Below, piece by piece: positions 18,643 to 28,056 of a stretch of DNA of 34,278 nt. The DNA is taken from the NCBI GenBank assembly GCA_003559475.1, contig PWLF01000094.1, forward strand, positions 1 through 34,278, in the 5' to 3' direction. Each line of letters starts with the position of its first letter. The stretch's first letter is position 1. The DNA is from Bacteroidales bacterium. GTDB lineage: Bacteria; Bacteroidota; Bacteroidia; Bacteroidales; UBA7960. A program made the translations under genes and the position numbers. A model generated the notes under the pieces. It was not told the DNA's origin and ran no database searches. It saw only the letters and a program-made list of their open reading frames with translations.

Positions 18643-19707
18643 TTAAACTCTTAAAAAATGGTCCATCATAACTATTGCTGCCATTGCCTCAACAACGGGC
18701 ACTGCTCTTGGAACGACACAAGGATCATGGCGTCCTTCCCCGGCAAACTTTATTTTATTTCCTTTTTTATCAATCGTTGTTTGCTCTTTTTTAATTGTTG
18801 GAGTTGGTTTAAACGCAACATTAAAATATATATCCATACCATTACTTATACCTCCCTGAATACCTCCCGAATAATTGGTATTAGTGATTACTTCATTGTT
18901 TTTTTTCTCAAACGCATCATTATGTTCGGAGCCTTTCATTTTTGAACCTTCAAATCCGCTCCCATACTCAAACCCTTTAACAGCATTGATAGAAAGCATT
19001 GCTTTACCGAGGTCAGCATGTAGCTTATCAAATACAGGGCTTCCTAGTCCCGGTTTAACATTTTTTACAATGCATTTAACAACTCCACCTATTGAATCTC
19101 CTTCTTCTTTAACTTTTTCAATATGCTTTATCATTTGCTCAGAAACTTTTGGATCGGGACACCGAACAAGACTTTCTTCTATATTTACAATATCATGAGC
19201 TACATCTCTGTCCTCATATTCAACATCACCAATTCTAATAACATAAGCATTAACAAAAATATTATGTTTAGCTAGAAATTGTTTAGCTAAAGCCCCTGCA
19301 ACCACCCTGACAGCAGTTTCTCTTGCAGAAGCTCGTCCCCCGCCCCTTTCATCACGATGCCCATATTTAACACTATATGTATAATCCGCATGAGATGGAC
19401 GATATAAATCTTTAAGCTCATCATAATCCGATGACTTGATATCTTTATTTTTTAAAATAAAAGCTATTGGAGTACCTAAGGTTTTTCCTTTATAAATACC
19501 TGATAAAAACTCAACCTTATCTTCCTCTTTACGAGGGGTTACAAGTTTTGATTGCCCCGGTTTTCGTCGAGCTAACTCTCTTTTAATATCATCATAATCA
19601 ATGTTTAAGTCCGCAGGATATCCATCAATAACGCCCCCTATACAAGGCCCATGAGACTCCCCGAAAGTTGTTAAAACTAATTTTTTACCTATACTGTTTC
19701 CCGACAT
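18643..19707 (-). CDS. aroC: Chorismate synthase
   Basis: The 354-residue enzyme converts 5-enolpyruvylshikimate-3-phosphate to chorismate using reduced FMN, the last step of the shikimate pathway. Signatures: [16 protein letters not shown] near the N-terminus, [26 protein letters not shown] in the middle (FMN and substrate binding), [15 protein letters not shown], and [20 protein letters not shown] near the C-terminus. Length is normal. It is the first gene of a probable two-gene unit with the AsmA-family gene; no other aro gene is in the window. The intergenic region upstream is shared with the divergent aminopeptidase gene, and I found no convincing minus-strand promoter box in it. Confidence 0.97.
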   Translation of the reverse strand: MSGNSIGKKLVLTTFGESHGPCIGGVIDGYPADLNIDYDDIKRELARRKPGQSKLVTPRKEEDKVEFLSGIYKGKTLGTPIAFILKNKDIKSSDYDELKDLYRPSHADYTYSVKYGHRDERGGGRASARETAVRVVAGALAKQFLAKHNIFVNAYVIRIGDVEYEDRDVAHDIVNIEESLVRCPDPKVSEQMIKHIEKVKEEGDSIGGVVKCIVKNVKPGLGSPVFDKLHADLGKAMLSINAVKGFEYGSGFEGSKMKGSEHNDAFEKKNNEVITNTNYSGGIQGGISNGMDIYFNVAFKPTPTIKKEQTTIDKKGNKIKFAGEGRHDPCVVPRAVPVVEAMAAIVMMDHFLRV

Positions 19708-19912
19708 TAAATTTTTTTTAAATAATTTGTTACGAATTTACAATTTTTTTTGTTATCTGTTTAAAAATTAAATAAAAAGGTTGGTTTTAAGTCTCTGTAA
19801 TTAAGATTTTTGTTAAATGTTTCCGTTTTGCGTTCAATAAAAATAAAAAGACATTACTTAATATTTCAAAAACAATTAATCTTAGTTGATAACACGTGTA
19901 AAAAATTTGAAT

Positions 19913-19920
19913 TATCTTTG
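19913..19920 (+). promoter_or_regulatory. Candidate -7 box (TATCTTTG) for the Xaa-Pro aminopeptidase gene
   Basis: A perfect TAnnTTTG match about 80 bases before the ATG. The nearest -33-like element is GTTG at 19885-19888, with a slightly long 24-base spacer. The rest of the 291-base gap shows no gene. Confidence 0.45.
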
Positions 19921-19998
19921 TTGTTCAAATTAAAATTAGCAAAATTTTTGATAATTAAAAATAAACGTTTTTTCACAATATTTAAAGTTTAGGTTTTT

Positions 19999-21387
19999 AT
20001 GTTTGACAAGAGTATTTATACTGAAAGAAGAAAAAAGTTAAAAGAAAGTATATCAGAAGGAGTTGCTTTATTTTTGGGTAATGTTGATTCTCCTATGAAT
20101 TATCCGGCAAATGCATACAAATTCAGACAAGACAGCTCTTTTTTATATTTTTTCGGGCTTGATATTCCCGGTCTTGCTGCAGTTATTGATTTCGATACCG
20201 GCGAAGAAATTTTGTTCGGCGATGATGCAACAATAGATGATATTGTTTGGACAGGGCCTCAGCCAACACTAAAAGAAAATGCTGAGAAAGTTGGAATACA
20301 AAAAACTCAACCTTTTAAAAAGCTGGATGAAAAAATACAACTTGCTTTATCAAAAAATAATAAGGTACACTACCTCCCTCCATACAGAGCAGAAAACAAA
20401 ATTTTACTAAGTACTCTTTTAAATATCCCCATTGATAATTTAAATAATCAATCCTCAACAGAACTTATAAAAGGCGTTGTTGATTTGCGATCAATAAAAG
20501 GAGCAGAAGAGATTAAAGAGCTGGAAACAGCTATGGAAACTGCTTTTTTGATGCATACAACAGCTATGAAAATGGCTAAGCCGGGGACTTATGAAAAAGA
20601 TATTGCGGGTGTTATTGAGGGCATAGCTTTATCCGCTGATTCTATGACTTCCTTTCCAATAATTCTTACAAAGTATGGAGAGACCCTTCACAACCATGAC
20701 CACAGTAACCGTCTTGAAAAAGGTGATCTTTTACTTGTTGATGCAGGATGCGAATCACCTCTTCATTATGCTACTGACCACTCGAGAACTACACCTGTCG
20801 GGGGTAAGTTTACTCAAAAACAAAAAGAAATATATAGCATTGTTCTCGATTCACAAAACACTGCTATAAAAGCTATCAAGCCGGGAGCGAAAAATCTGGA
20901 TATTCATATTAAAGCATGTGAGATAATTGCTTCAGGACTAAAAGATTTAGGTCTTATGAAAGGCGATATAAAAACTGCTGTGAATGAAGGAGCTCATGCT
21001 CTTTTTATGCCACACGGATTAGGACACATGCTTGGACTTGATGCTCACGACATGGAAGATTTAGGAGAAAAGTTCGTAGGATATGATGATAAAGTGAAGA
21101 GACCTAATATTTTTGGGACAGGAAACCTTAGATTAGGAAGAGAACTAAAAGATGGTTTTGTTTTAACTGTTGAGCCGGGGATATATTTTATCCCTCAGTT
21201 AATTGAAAAATGGGAAAATGAAAATAAATTCAAAGATTTTATTAACTACGAAAAAGTTAAATCTTATATCGGATTCGGTGGAATTAGAATAGAAGATGAT
21301 ATACTTGTTACAAGTGACGGAGGATATAAAGTATTAGGCAAACCTATTCCAAAAACAATTGAAGATATTGAAAAAATTTCACGATAG
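19999..21387 (+). CDS. pepP: Xaa-Pro aminopeptidase (M24B metallopeptidase)
   Basis: The 462-residue cytoplasmic enzyme removes an N-terminal residue that precedes proline. The N-terminal part is the AMP_N domain (RRKKLKESISEGVALFLGN; FRQDSSFLYFFGL). The C-terminal pita-bread domain shows all five dinuclear metal ligands: D248 (VDAGCE), D260 (TDHSRT), H343 (GLGHMLGLDAHD), E392 (VEPGIY) and E432 (IRIEDD). Length and order fit PepP. It has its own promoter candidate and a 102-base gap before the next gene, so it is probably transcribed alone. There is no signal peptide, in contrast to the secreted protein downstream. Confidence 0.92.
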   Translation: MFDKSIYTERRKKLKESISEGVALFLGNVDSPMNYPANAYKFRQDSSFLYFFGLDIPGLAAVIDFDTGEEILFGDDATIDDIVWTGPQPTLKENAEKVGIQKTQPFKKLDEKIQLALSKNNKVHYLPPYRAENKILLSTLLNIPIDNLNNQSSTELIKGVVDLRSIKGAEEIKELETAMETAFLMHTTAMKMAKPGTYEKDIAGVIEGIALSADSMTSFPIILTKYGETLHNHDHSNRLEKGDLLLVDAGCESPLHYATDHSRTTPVGGKFTQKQKEIYSIVLDSQNTAIKAIKPGAKNLDIHIKACEIIASGLKDLGLMKGDIKTAVNEGAHALFMPHGLGHMLGLDAHDMEDLGEKFVGYDDKVKRPNIFGTGNLRLGRELKDGFVLTVEPGIYFIPQLIEKWENENKFKDFINYEKVKSYIGFGGIRIEDDILVTSDGGYKVLGKPIPKTIEDIEKISR

Positions 21388-21442
21388 AAAGAATTTTTTA
21401 ATGGTTATAATTAAAAAAATATTACTTTTGAAATAAAGTTTA

Positions 21443-21450
21443 TAACTTTG
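21443..21450 (+). promoter_or_regulatory. Candidate -7 box (TAACTTTG) for the T9SS-exported protein gene
   Basis: TAACTTTG fits TAnnTTTG and lies about 40 bases before the start. The only nearby TTTG (21427-21430) is too close (12 bases) to be a normal -33 element. Confidence 0.35.
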
Positions 21451-21489
21451 TGCTTTTATATAATATTTAGCAATTAGAAATTAAATTTA

Positions 21490-24400
21490 ATGCAAATGGA
21501 AAAAAGAATTTCGATTATTGTTTTTGCCATATTATTTTCAACTCAAATATTTATGGTAAACAGTCAGAAAAATGATGAGTCTGTTATTTCCGTGGAAAAG
21601 TCATCAATTTTTACAAAAGAAAACGGTTATTCTTGCCCTGAAGGCACAGTTTTAAGTAATATGCCTGATGGAAGCTTAGGATATCCATCAACTGAAGATT
21701 TTGATTTTAAAAATTACACTTTTTTTTCTAATCTGCCGGGTGGTGAAATAAGTGAAATATCTTTATGGGGTCTTCAAGCTTATCATGATGGAGAAAATTG
21801 GAATCCATGCACTTCAAATATTATGGACATTGAAGTCACGTTCTACGAAGATGATGATGGTAAGCCCGGAGATGTTATAGCATCCGAAATTCATTTAGTA
21901 CCTGCTATTGAAGATGAAAATGTTAATTTTGGTACTTGGGCAGTCTATTCTTTTACTATTGATTTAGATGACAATGTTTCAATATCAGAGGGGTGGTTTT
22001 CTTTTTGGTCAAAAAATAATCCTAATTGTTGGTTATTAATTATAAACAGTGAAACAGGTGTTGGCAAGTCAGGTTATTTTGACCAATTTGATAGATTTTA
22101 TACAAGAATATATCCTTCAAGTTTTTGTTTAGTTAGCGAAGAACCTTTAGGGGTTCTGGAAGGTACAGTAGAAAATACTTTAGGTAATCCACTTGAAGAT
22201 GTGGAAGTTTCTGTTGGCGGTTATCCCGGATACACTACTTTTACTGATGAACTTGGTAATTACGAAATTCCTAATATAATAGAAGGAACTCACGAAATTG
22301 AGTTTAATAAATTTGAATATTCAACATTTGCCGAAGATAATGTTATAATTGATGCCGGAGAAACAACTACACTAAATGCTACATTAGATTTATTATCCAC
22401 TTTAACAATCTCCGGTTTTGTATCAGGAAGTGATGCCCCTGCAACCGGTATACAAAACGCAAGTATCGAATTAAAAGGTTATAGTGAGGCTAACACAAAT
22501 ACTAATGCTGATGGTGAATTTGAAATAGAAAATGTGTATGCTAATCAAGAATATACAATTTTTGTTAATCGTGAAAAATATCATCCATACTCAGAAAACA
22601 TAACTACGGAAGAAGAGGATATTGAATTAGAAGACATTTTGCTTGAACTAATTCCTTTTCCCGTGTCAAAAGTTAAAGCCGAAGAAGATGGCAATGATGC
22701 TTTAATCACTTGGGAAGCTCCTTCACAAGAAATAACTGAATTCAGATATGACGATGGCTTTCCTGTTGAACAACTTGGCAGTACAGGAGGCACATTAAAT
22801 TCTATATTAGGAAATGCTCATCATAGAAGTGCAGAATTACATGAAATAGCATGGGTTTTAACGAATGAGGGGGGACTTCATGAATCAATTAAAGTATGGG
22901 TGTTAGGTCTTACTCCATATGGTGCTCCTGATAAAGACAATATTTTATATACAGCTGAAGATGTTCCAAATATTAATAACCAATGGAATACTTATCAACT
23001 TTCTGAACCTGTTTATGCTCCACATGGTTTCTTCATAGGACTAAGCTATGAAGGGTTTATTGGCTTGGCTGTTGATAATGGAAGAGGAGAGCCATGGAAT
23101 TTTAAACACGGAACGCAGTTTTTTAATCCTGACATAACCAGCACCGAGACAGATTTTAGAGATATTTCTGTATGGGGCTTTAATGTTAATTATTTATTAC
23201 GTGGTTATGGATTTGACTTTGGCGAAATCAAAACTCTTGATAAAAAGGAAAGTTCCCCAAAAGTTAATAAAACAAAACTTTCAAAAGGAAAATTGAAGTC
23301 AGATATTAACCCCGGGAATCCAAAATACAATACAGCCGATTCTAAATATGACATTAAAACAACCCCCGAAAGTTTCAATATTTATCGTTTATTAAAAGAC
23401 GATTGGAATAATAAAGCCGAATGGGTTGAATTAGAAACAGAGCATGATGACTGGGAATATACTGATAATGACTGGGAAACTCAGGAAATGGGTATTTACA
23501 AGTATGCTGTTGAAGCAATTTATCCGGATGACGCTATATCCACTCCTGCACTATCTAATCCATTACCTAAAGATATGTCAGTATCTTTTACGGTATCTAT
23601 AACAACAAATTCAGGAGATGAACCTGAAGGAGCTATAGTAAACCTTGTCAATACAGAGGAACCTGCACAGTTCAGCTACACAATGGAATCTCCTGCAAGC
23701 GGAGAAGTTATATTTGACGAGGTATGGAAAGGGCATTATGACCTTACAATCAATCTAAATGGATTTAAAGAATATCACGCTGAAGATATTGATATTACCG
23801 AAGAAGGTTCTTATTCAGTCGAATTAATTGAAGATGTTGTTGAGCCATTCGGACTTGATGTAGAAATAATTCAGCTGGAACCCGGAAAAGCTTTATTTAG
23901 CTGGAATAATATTTTTGGGACCTTTTTGTTTGAAGACTTTGAAGAGGGTGAACTTCCTGAGGAATGGGACACAATCGTCAATAATGATGAAATTACAGGA
24001 GCTATGCCTTCAACATGGACGGTAAATAACTATTCTACAGAGAATTTTTCACCTTTTGGTAATTACCATATTGGACTTATGTCAAGCATAAACCATCAGA
24101 ATGAATGGCTAATTTCACCCGAAATTACAGTAGGGAAGGATTTTGAGTTAGAATTTTGGACTGTGGCATTTTACGGGTCTAATTATAATGACCATTATTA
24201 CGTAAAAATTTCTAACGATGGCGGTAATAATTGGGACATTTTGTGGGACGCTTCCGAAAAATCCGGTGGGTGGAATTATTATGAACATCCGGTTATCATA
24301 AGTCTTGACGATTATGCTGAACAAGATGTTTATATTGCTTTTAATGCTGTTGATGGGCCTACTGATGATGGATTGTGGTATTATTGGTTTATAGACAATA

Positions 24401-25164
24401 TTTCTATCGGAGCAGATGAAAATAAACAAAAAATGGAAATGAGCAAGTTTACTCATAATAGCAAAGATAATAAAGCTTTTTATGGCTTCAGCGTATTTCT
24501 TAATGATACAGATACTCCGATTGAAACGGATTATATGGATACCGAAATTTTGTTTACTGACCTTGCAATTGGCGAAGATCACTATGCAGGTGTTCAATCA
24601 TTTTATACAACAGGAAATTCTGATATAGTTACTATTGACTTTTATATGCCTGAATATTATAATGTTACTTATGAAGTAATTGGCGATAATGGAAATCTAA
24701 CCGCTGAGGTTAGCCAAGGCGAAATGGTATCAGGAGATCCGGTTGCAGGGGGCACTGATATAAGTTTTATCGCAGATCCGGATGATGGATATGTTGTTAA
24801 AGAATGGACAGTAAATGGAGATATTGTTGAAGAAAACGGGGAAGAAGATATTTTTGTATATGAAAATCTTGATAAGGAAATACATGTCACGGTTGAATTT
24901 GAAGAAGGAGTATCTGTTCCTGTCATTGAAGAGGACGTTCTGTTAATTTATCCTAATCCTGCAAAGGACAAGTTTATTATTGAAGCACCCTATACTATAA
25001 AAGGAATAAAATTATATAATATTAACGGACAGTTGGTAATTGAAAAAACCGAAGATACAAGTCAGTCAGAAATAAATGTAAGTAATTTGCCTTCAGGAAT
25101 ATATTTTATTCATGTTGAAACAATAAATCAAACATTCAACAAAAAAGTAAAAATTGCAAGGTAA
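21490..25164 (+). CDS. T9SS-exported multidomain adhesin-like protein
   Basis: A 1224-residue protein with a Sec signal peptide (about 1-26; Met3 is an equally good start) and a genuine C-terminal T9SS type A sorting domain from about 1151 (IYPNPAKDKF ... LPSGIYFIHVET ... KKVKIAR), so it should cross the outer membrane through the type IX system. Between them: a beta-sandwich region (about 55-215), two carboxypeptidase-regulatory-like (CarboxypepD_reg) Ig folds (about 224-300 and 308-390), fibronectin-like stretches, a third regulatory-like segment near 697-775, a cleaved-adhesin / choice-of-anchor J domain (about 813-972; EDFEEG, NEWLISPEI, GNNWDILWD, WYYWFIDNISI), and an InlB-like repeat before the sorting domain. 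No peptidase domain is seen although these folds often accompany secreted peptidases; a binding or scaffold role is inferred. Confidence 0.88.
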   Translation: MQMEKRISIIVFAILFSTQIFMVNSQKNDESVISVEKSSIFTKENGYSCPEGTVLSNMPDGSLGYPSTEDFDFKNYTFFSNLPGGEISEISLWGLQAYHDGENWNPCTSNIMDIEVTFYEDDDGKPGDVIASEIHLVPAIEDENVNFGTWAVYSFTIDLDDNVSISEGWFSFWSKNNPNCWLLIINSETGVGKSGYFDQFDRFYTRIYPSSFCLVSEEPLGVLEGTVENTLGNPLEDVEVSVGGYPGYTTFTDELGNYEIPNIIEGTHEIEFNKFEYSTFAEDNVIIDAGETTTLNATLDLLSTLTISGFVSGSDAPATGIQNASIELKGYSEANTNTNADGEFEIENVYANQEYTIFVNREKYHPYSENITTEEEDIELEDILLELIPFPVSKVKAEEDGNDALITWEAPSQEITEFRYDDGFPVEQLGSTGGTLNSILGNAHHRSAELHEIAWVLTNEGGLHESIKVWVLGLTPYGAPDKDNILYTAEDVPNINNQWNTYQLSEPVYAPHGFFIGLSYEGFIGLAVDNGRGEPWNFKHGTQFFNPDITSTETDFRDISVWGFNVNYLLRGYGFDFGEIKTLDKKESSPKVNKTKLSKGKLKSDINPGNPKYNTADSKYDIKTTPESFNIYRLLKDDWNNKAEWVELETEHDDWEYTDNDWETQEMGIYKYAVEAIYPDDAISTPALSNPLPKDMSVSFTVSITTNSGDEPEGAIVNLVNTEEPAQFSYTMESPASGEVIFDEVWKGHYDLTINLNGFKEYHAEDIDITEEGSYSVELIEDVVEPFGLDVEIIQLEPGKALFSWNNIFGTFLFEDFEEGELPEEWDTIVNNDEITGAMPSTWTVNNYSTENFSPFGNYHIGLMSSINHQNEWLISPEITVGKDFELEFWTVAFYGSNYNDHYYVKISNDGGNNWDILWDASEKSGGWNYYEHPVIISLDDYAEQDVYIAFNAVDGPTDDGLWYYWFIDNISIGADENKQKMEMSKFTHNSKDNKAFYGFSVFLNDTDTPIETDYMDTEILFTDLAIGEDHYAGVQSFYTTGNSDIVTIDFYMPEYYNVTYEVIGDNGNLTAEVSQGEMVSGDPVAGGTDISFIADPDDGYVVKEWTVNGDIVEENGEEDIFVYENLDKEIHVTVEFEEGVSVPVIEEDVLLIYPNPAKDKFIIEAPYTIKGIKLYNINGQLVIEKTEDTSQSEINVSNLPSGIYFIHVETINQTFNKKVKIAR

Positions 25165-25167
25165 AGA

Positions 25168-25695
25168 TTATTTATTATCTTCATCAATATACCAGCTTGA
25201 GTATTTTAAATAATTATTTGAAATTCTTTCTAAAAGGTTTTTAGTAAGGTCTTGGTTTATTGATTTGATTTTTTTTGCAGGGGTTCCTGCATATACACTT
25301 CCGGATTCAACAATTGTGTTTTCTAACACTACACTACCTGCAGCTATAATGGTATTATCTTTTATTTCAGCATTATCCATAATAACGGCATTCATCCCGA
25401 CCAATACATTATTCCCTATTTTACAGCCATGAACAATAGCATTGTGAGCGATACTAACATTATCTCCAATACTTGTAGGAGCTGTTTCATAAGTGCAATG
25501 AATAACTGCTCCATCCTGAATATTTACTTTATTTCCAATTCTTATGTAATGGACATCTCCTCTTATAACTGCATTAAACCAAATACTACAATTATCTCCG
25601 ATTATAACATCTCCGATTATTGTTGCATTATCTGCCAAATAACACCCTTTACCAAATTTAGGGGTAAATCCCCTGATTGTTTTAATAATTGCCAT
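25168..25695 (-). CDS. Gamma-carbonic-anhydrase-like hexapeptide-repeat protein (YrdA/PaaY type)
   Basis: The 175-residue protein is a left-handed beta-helix built of I-G-x-x hexapeptides (TIIGDVIIGDNCSIWFNAVI and onward). The three metal-binding histidines of the family are in place: H66 (VIHCTY), H84 and H89 (SIAHNAIVHG), as are R45 and D47 of the RGD motif. Family members form trimers with Zn or Fe at subunit interfaces; many are of uncertain function and some hydrate CO2. It is the last gene of the minus-strand run, 36 bases after the alkyltransferase-like gene. Its stop lies only 3 bases from the stop of the convergent T9SS-exported protein gene. Confidence 0.9.
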   Translation of the reverse strand: MAIIKTIRGFTPKFGKGCYLADNATIIGDVIIGDNCSIWFNAVIRGDVHYIRIGNKVNIQDGAVIHCTYETAPTSIGDNVSIAHNAIVHGCKIGNNVLVGMNAVIMDNAEIKDNTIIAAGSVVLENTIVESGSVYAGTPAKKIKSINQDLTKNLLERISNNYLKYSSWYIDEDNK

Positions 25696-25731
25696 AACAT
25701 TATTATTTTATAACATATTTAGAAAAATATT

Positions 25732-26067
25732 TTAATCTAACTCTTCTATAGGATTCCAAAAATGCTCCTCAAAATTAATAATCATATCATTTTCTACTAT
25801 TACTCCTTCATTCTCCAACAACTGCTGCATTATATTCTGCCCTCCAAAATTATGCTTTCCTGTTAAAACCCCATTTCTATTAACAACTCTATGTGCCGGA
25901 ATTTTATCAAGGTTATAATGCGACTTATTCATAGCCCACCCAACCATTCTGGCTGAACTCTTTAATCCTAAATAGTTGGCTATTGCACCATAAGTGGAAA
26001 CCCTACCATAAGGGATTTTTTTTACAACTTCATAAACGCTTTCATAAAATGAAAAACTCTGTTTCAT
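25732..26067 (-). CDS. Alkyltransferase-like (ATL) DNA-repair protein
   Basis: The 111-residue protein matches the DNA-binding C-terminal domain of O6-alkylguanine-DNA alkyltransferase: IPYGRVSTYGAIA with the base-flipping Tyr26, SARMVGWAM with the arginine finger R40, and PAHRVVNRNG. The acceptor Cys of the normal PCHRV motif is replaced by Ala (A58), so it cannot accept an alkyl group. That defines the ATL family, which binds alkylated guanines and hands them to nucleotide excision repair. It lies 38 bases after the radical SAM gene, more likely a passenger at the end of the transcript than part of the pathway. An N-terminal methyltransferase domain is absent, as usual for ATLs. Confidence 0.88.
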   Translation of the reverse strand: MKQSFSFYESVYEVVKKIPYGRVSTYGAIANYLGLKSSARMVGWAMNKSHYNLDKIPAHRVVNRNGVLTGKHNFGGQNIMQQLLENEGVIVENDMIINFEEHFWNPIEELD

Positions 26068-26105
26068 TTTTTAGAATAATAAATTTCTTAATTACAAATA
26101 TAAGA

Positions 26106-27512
26106 TTAGTTGCTTTTTAATCTACTTTTAAACCTTTTTAATTCTTTTGCTTGTATTCTTTTTATTCTAAGCTGAGCAATAAAAGCATACATAGTTCTAT
26201 AAACAAGGTCAACATGTCCTCTTTTTAATTTTATAAAAAGCTTCCAATGATAAAAAGTTCTTTTAATAATAATTTTTGTTGAATATCCTTTTTTAAGTGC
26301 AATTTCCATTATATATAAAAGATCTTGATTTGACAGGTGTTTGTGTTTAATATTTGTAACATTGGTTTTTCTATCAATTAGTTTACCCTCATTATTAAGC
26401 TGTTCATAAAGTCTTGTTCCTTCAAAAACCTGAATAGGAGAAAATACCGGAAATATATTTGTTTCTATACAAAAATCAATAGTTTTAAGGCAGGATTTTA
26501 TGGTGTCATTCTCTAATCCGATGGTAAACCAACCAGATATTGATATCCCTTGTTTTTGAATGTAAAAAATATTATCTTTAAGTTCATCTATCATATTCTG
26601 CTTACTAACGCCCAGCTTTTTATCAACGCCCGTACTTGCTTGATTTTCAGGATCAATAGTTTCTATCCCTATTGAAGCAAAAGAAAACCCTGACTTAGCT
26701 GCTTCATCTATAACTTGTCGCCCTTTAGGATCTGCAGCTGCATCAAGGTTAGCCTGACCTGTCCAGAAACGCTTCTTTTTTATTTTCTGCATTTTCTGAT
26801 ACAGCTCAAGATAATGGTCATAGCATGAAGGTCTACCAAAAATTGTATCATCAACCAAATAAAATTTTCTTCTCAAAGTTTTTATTTCCTCAACAACAGA
26901 ATCAACGTCCCTTAACCTAATATTTTTGCCAAATAGCTTAGTTACTGTACAAAAACTACAATCAACAGGGCATCCTCTTGATGAGTATATTACATCAAAA
27001 GAATACTTCTTTTTTATAATATCTCTCTTAGGTTCAATTATATTCTTTAAAGCCGGGAAATCATATATCTGATAATAAGAATAAGATTTACTGTTAAATT
27101 CTACCGGAGAGTTTACATAAAAATTTTTGAGATTATTATTTTTTAGGTCATTTAAAATAATTTGCCATAACTTTTCTCCCTCTCCAACAACAACAGCATC
27201 AGCATGCTCTATTGCTTCAAATGGCAAAGTAGAAGCTTGAGGACCTCCAAGCACAACAGGGATGTTATTTTTTCTGTATCGGTCAGCAATCTCGTATGCT
27301 TTATCTTTAGCTGAAATCCTGTAACTTATTCCAACTAAATCATAATTCTTATTATAATTTAAAGCGCTCTCATTATCCTTAAGCAAATCAATGAATGTAT
27401 AGTTATGTTCAGGTGCTACCGATGCCAAAATAGGAAATATAAGTGGCATAAAAGGATCCAGATTCTTTAAAGGGTCAGAATCTCCGGATGCAAGTATTAA
27501 TAATATTTTCAC
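26106..27512 (-). CDS. B12-binding-domain-type radical SAM protein
   Basis: The 468-residue protein begins with a B12-binding-like Rossmann domain (about 1-130; DLVGISYRISAKD, VVLGGPQAST, AVVVGEGE), though the cobalt-coordinating DxHxxG motif is not seen. The radical SAM core carries the [4Fe-4S] cysteines C181, C185 and C188 (GCPVDCSFC). It continues with FYLVDDTIFG, FASIGIETIDPENQ and ISGWFTIGLENDT, as in the BchE/HpnR/methylase-like branch. The C-terminal 120 residues are basic and helical. The reaction cannot be assigned; C-methylation, ring formation or a rearrangement are all known in this superfamily. The start is GTG at 27512: an in-frame stop lies a few codons upstream and no ATG fits. 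The flavodoxin gene ends 7 bases before it. Confidence 0.87.
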   Translation of the reverse strand: MKILLILASGDSDPLKNLDPFMPLIFPILASVAPEHNYTFIDLLKDNESALNYNKNYDLVGISYRISAKDKAYEIADRYRKNNIPVVLGGPQASTLPFEAIEHADAVVVGEGEKLWQIILNDLKNNNLKNFYVNSPVEFNSKSYSYYQIYDFPALKNIIEPKRDIIKKKYSFDVIYSSRGCPVDCSFCTVTKLFGKNIRLRDVDSVVEEIKTLRRKFYLVDDTIFGRPSCYDHYLELYQKMQKIKKKRFWTGQANLDAAADPKGRQVIDEAAKSGFSFASIGIETIDPENQASTGVDKKLGVSKQNMIDELKDNIFYIQKQGISISGWFTIGLENDTIKSCLKTIDFCIETNIFPVFSPIQVFEGTRLYEQLNNEGKLIDRKTNVTNIKHKHLSNQDLLYIMEIALKKGYSTKIIIKRTFYHWKLFIKLKRGHVDLVYRTMYAFIAQLRIKRIQAKELKRFKSRLKSN

Positions 27513-27519
27513 AAATGAA

Positions 27520-28002
27520 TCACTTATTTATTAAATTATTAATCTTTTCAACAAAATTATCTATTTCAGATTGAGAAATATTAGAAGAAGACTTTTCCAA
27601 GCCGGTCATTTGCTGAATTATATTTTTTTCAATATCCATCATCTTTTCAAAATCTAACTTGCCGCCTACACAAGCTTTTATACAATCTTTATGCAATTTA
27701 TTGCCAAAAATCTTCTCGAAATATTTATCCCGCCTTTGAGTATCCCAACATAATATAAACACTGCAATAATTTTTTCATAAATCTCCTTTTCGTTTTCTT
27801 TAAGGAAGTTTCTCATCTCTATTGTTGTATTTTCAGCCAATATAGGCAACCCAATTATTAGTCTATCATAATCCTTTATATCCGGTTTATTATATTTAAG
27901 GTTAATTAAATCAACTATATCTGCTTCAATTTTTATTAGAATTTCACTCGCAACCTCTTCGGTACTTCCATATTTTGAAGAAAACAAAATTGCTGTACTC
28001 AT
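27520..28002 (-). CDS. Flavodoxin-domain protein
   Basis: The 160-residue protein starts with a flavodoxin FMN-phosphate loop (SSKYGSTEEVA, 8-18) and continues with the alternating strand-helix pattern of the fold (DYDRLIIGLPI; KIIAVFILCWD). It resembles the HemG-like flavodoxin_5 group, which are FMN proteins with redox roles. Sitting directly before the radical SAM gene, it could be the electron donor for that enzyme; this is inferred from position only. A HemG-type protoporphyrinogen oxidase role is an alternative, but no haem gene is nearby. The dehydratase gene ends 54 bases upstream. Confidence 0.8.
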   Translation of the reverse strand: MSTAILFSSKYGSTEEVASEILIKIEADIVDLINLKYNKPDIKDYDRLIIGLPILAENTTIEMRNFLKENEKEIYEKIIAVFILCWDTQRRDKYFEKIFGNKLHKDCIKACVGGKLDFEKMMDIEKNIIQQMTGLEKSSSNISQSEIDNFVEKINNLINK

Positions 28003-28056
28003 TTTATTATATTTTAATTTAAATAAAAAACATTAATTATCTTTCAATAAATTTCA

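Noticed and set aside
18101-18646. Open frame of 181 codons on the plus strand opposite the AsmA-family gene start
   Set aside because: It is antisense to a clear gene, is Ser/Ile/Thr-rich as expected from the complement of Glu/Asp/Asn codons, and has no family features.
19810-19992. Sixty-codon open frame before the aminopeptidase gene
   Set aside because: It is Lys/Phe/Leu/Ile-rich as random AT-rich DNA would be, overlaps the candidate promoter, and matches nothing recognisable.
27520-28002. Protoporphyrinogen oxidase HemG
   Set aside because: Similarity is at the flavodoxin-fold level only, no haem gene is nearby, and the operon context points to a redox partner.
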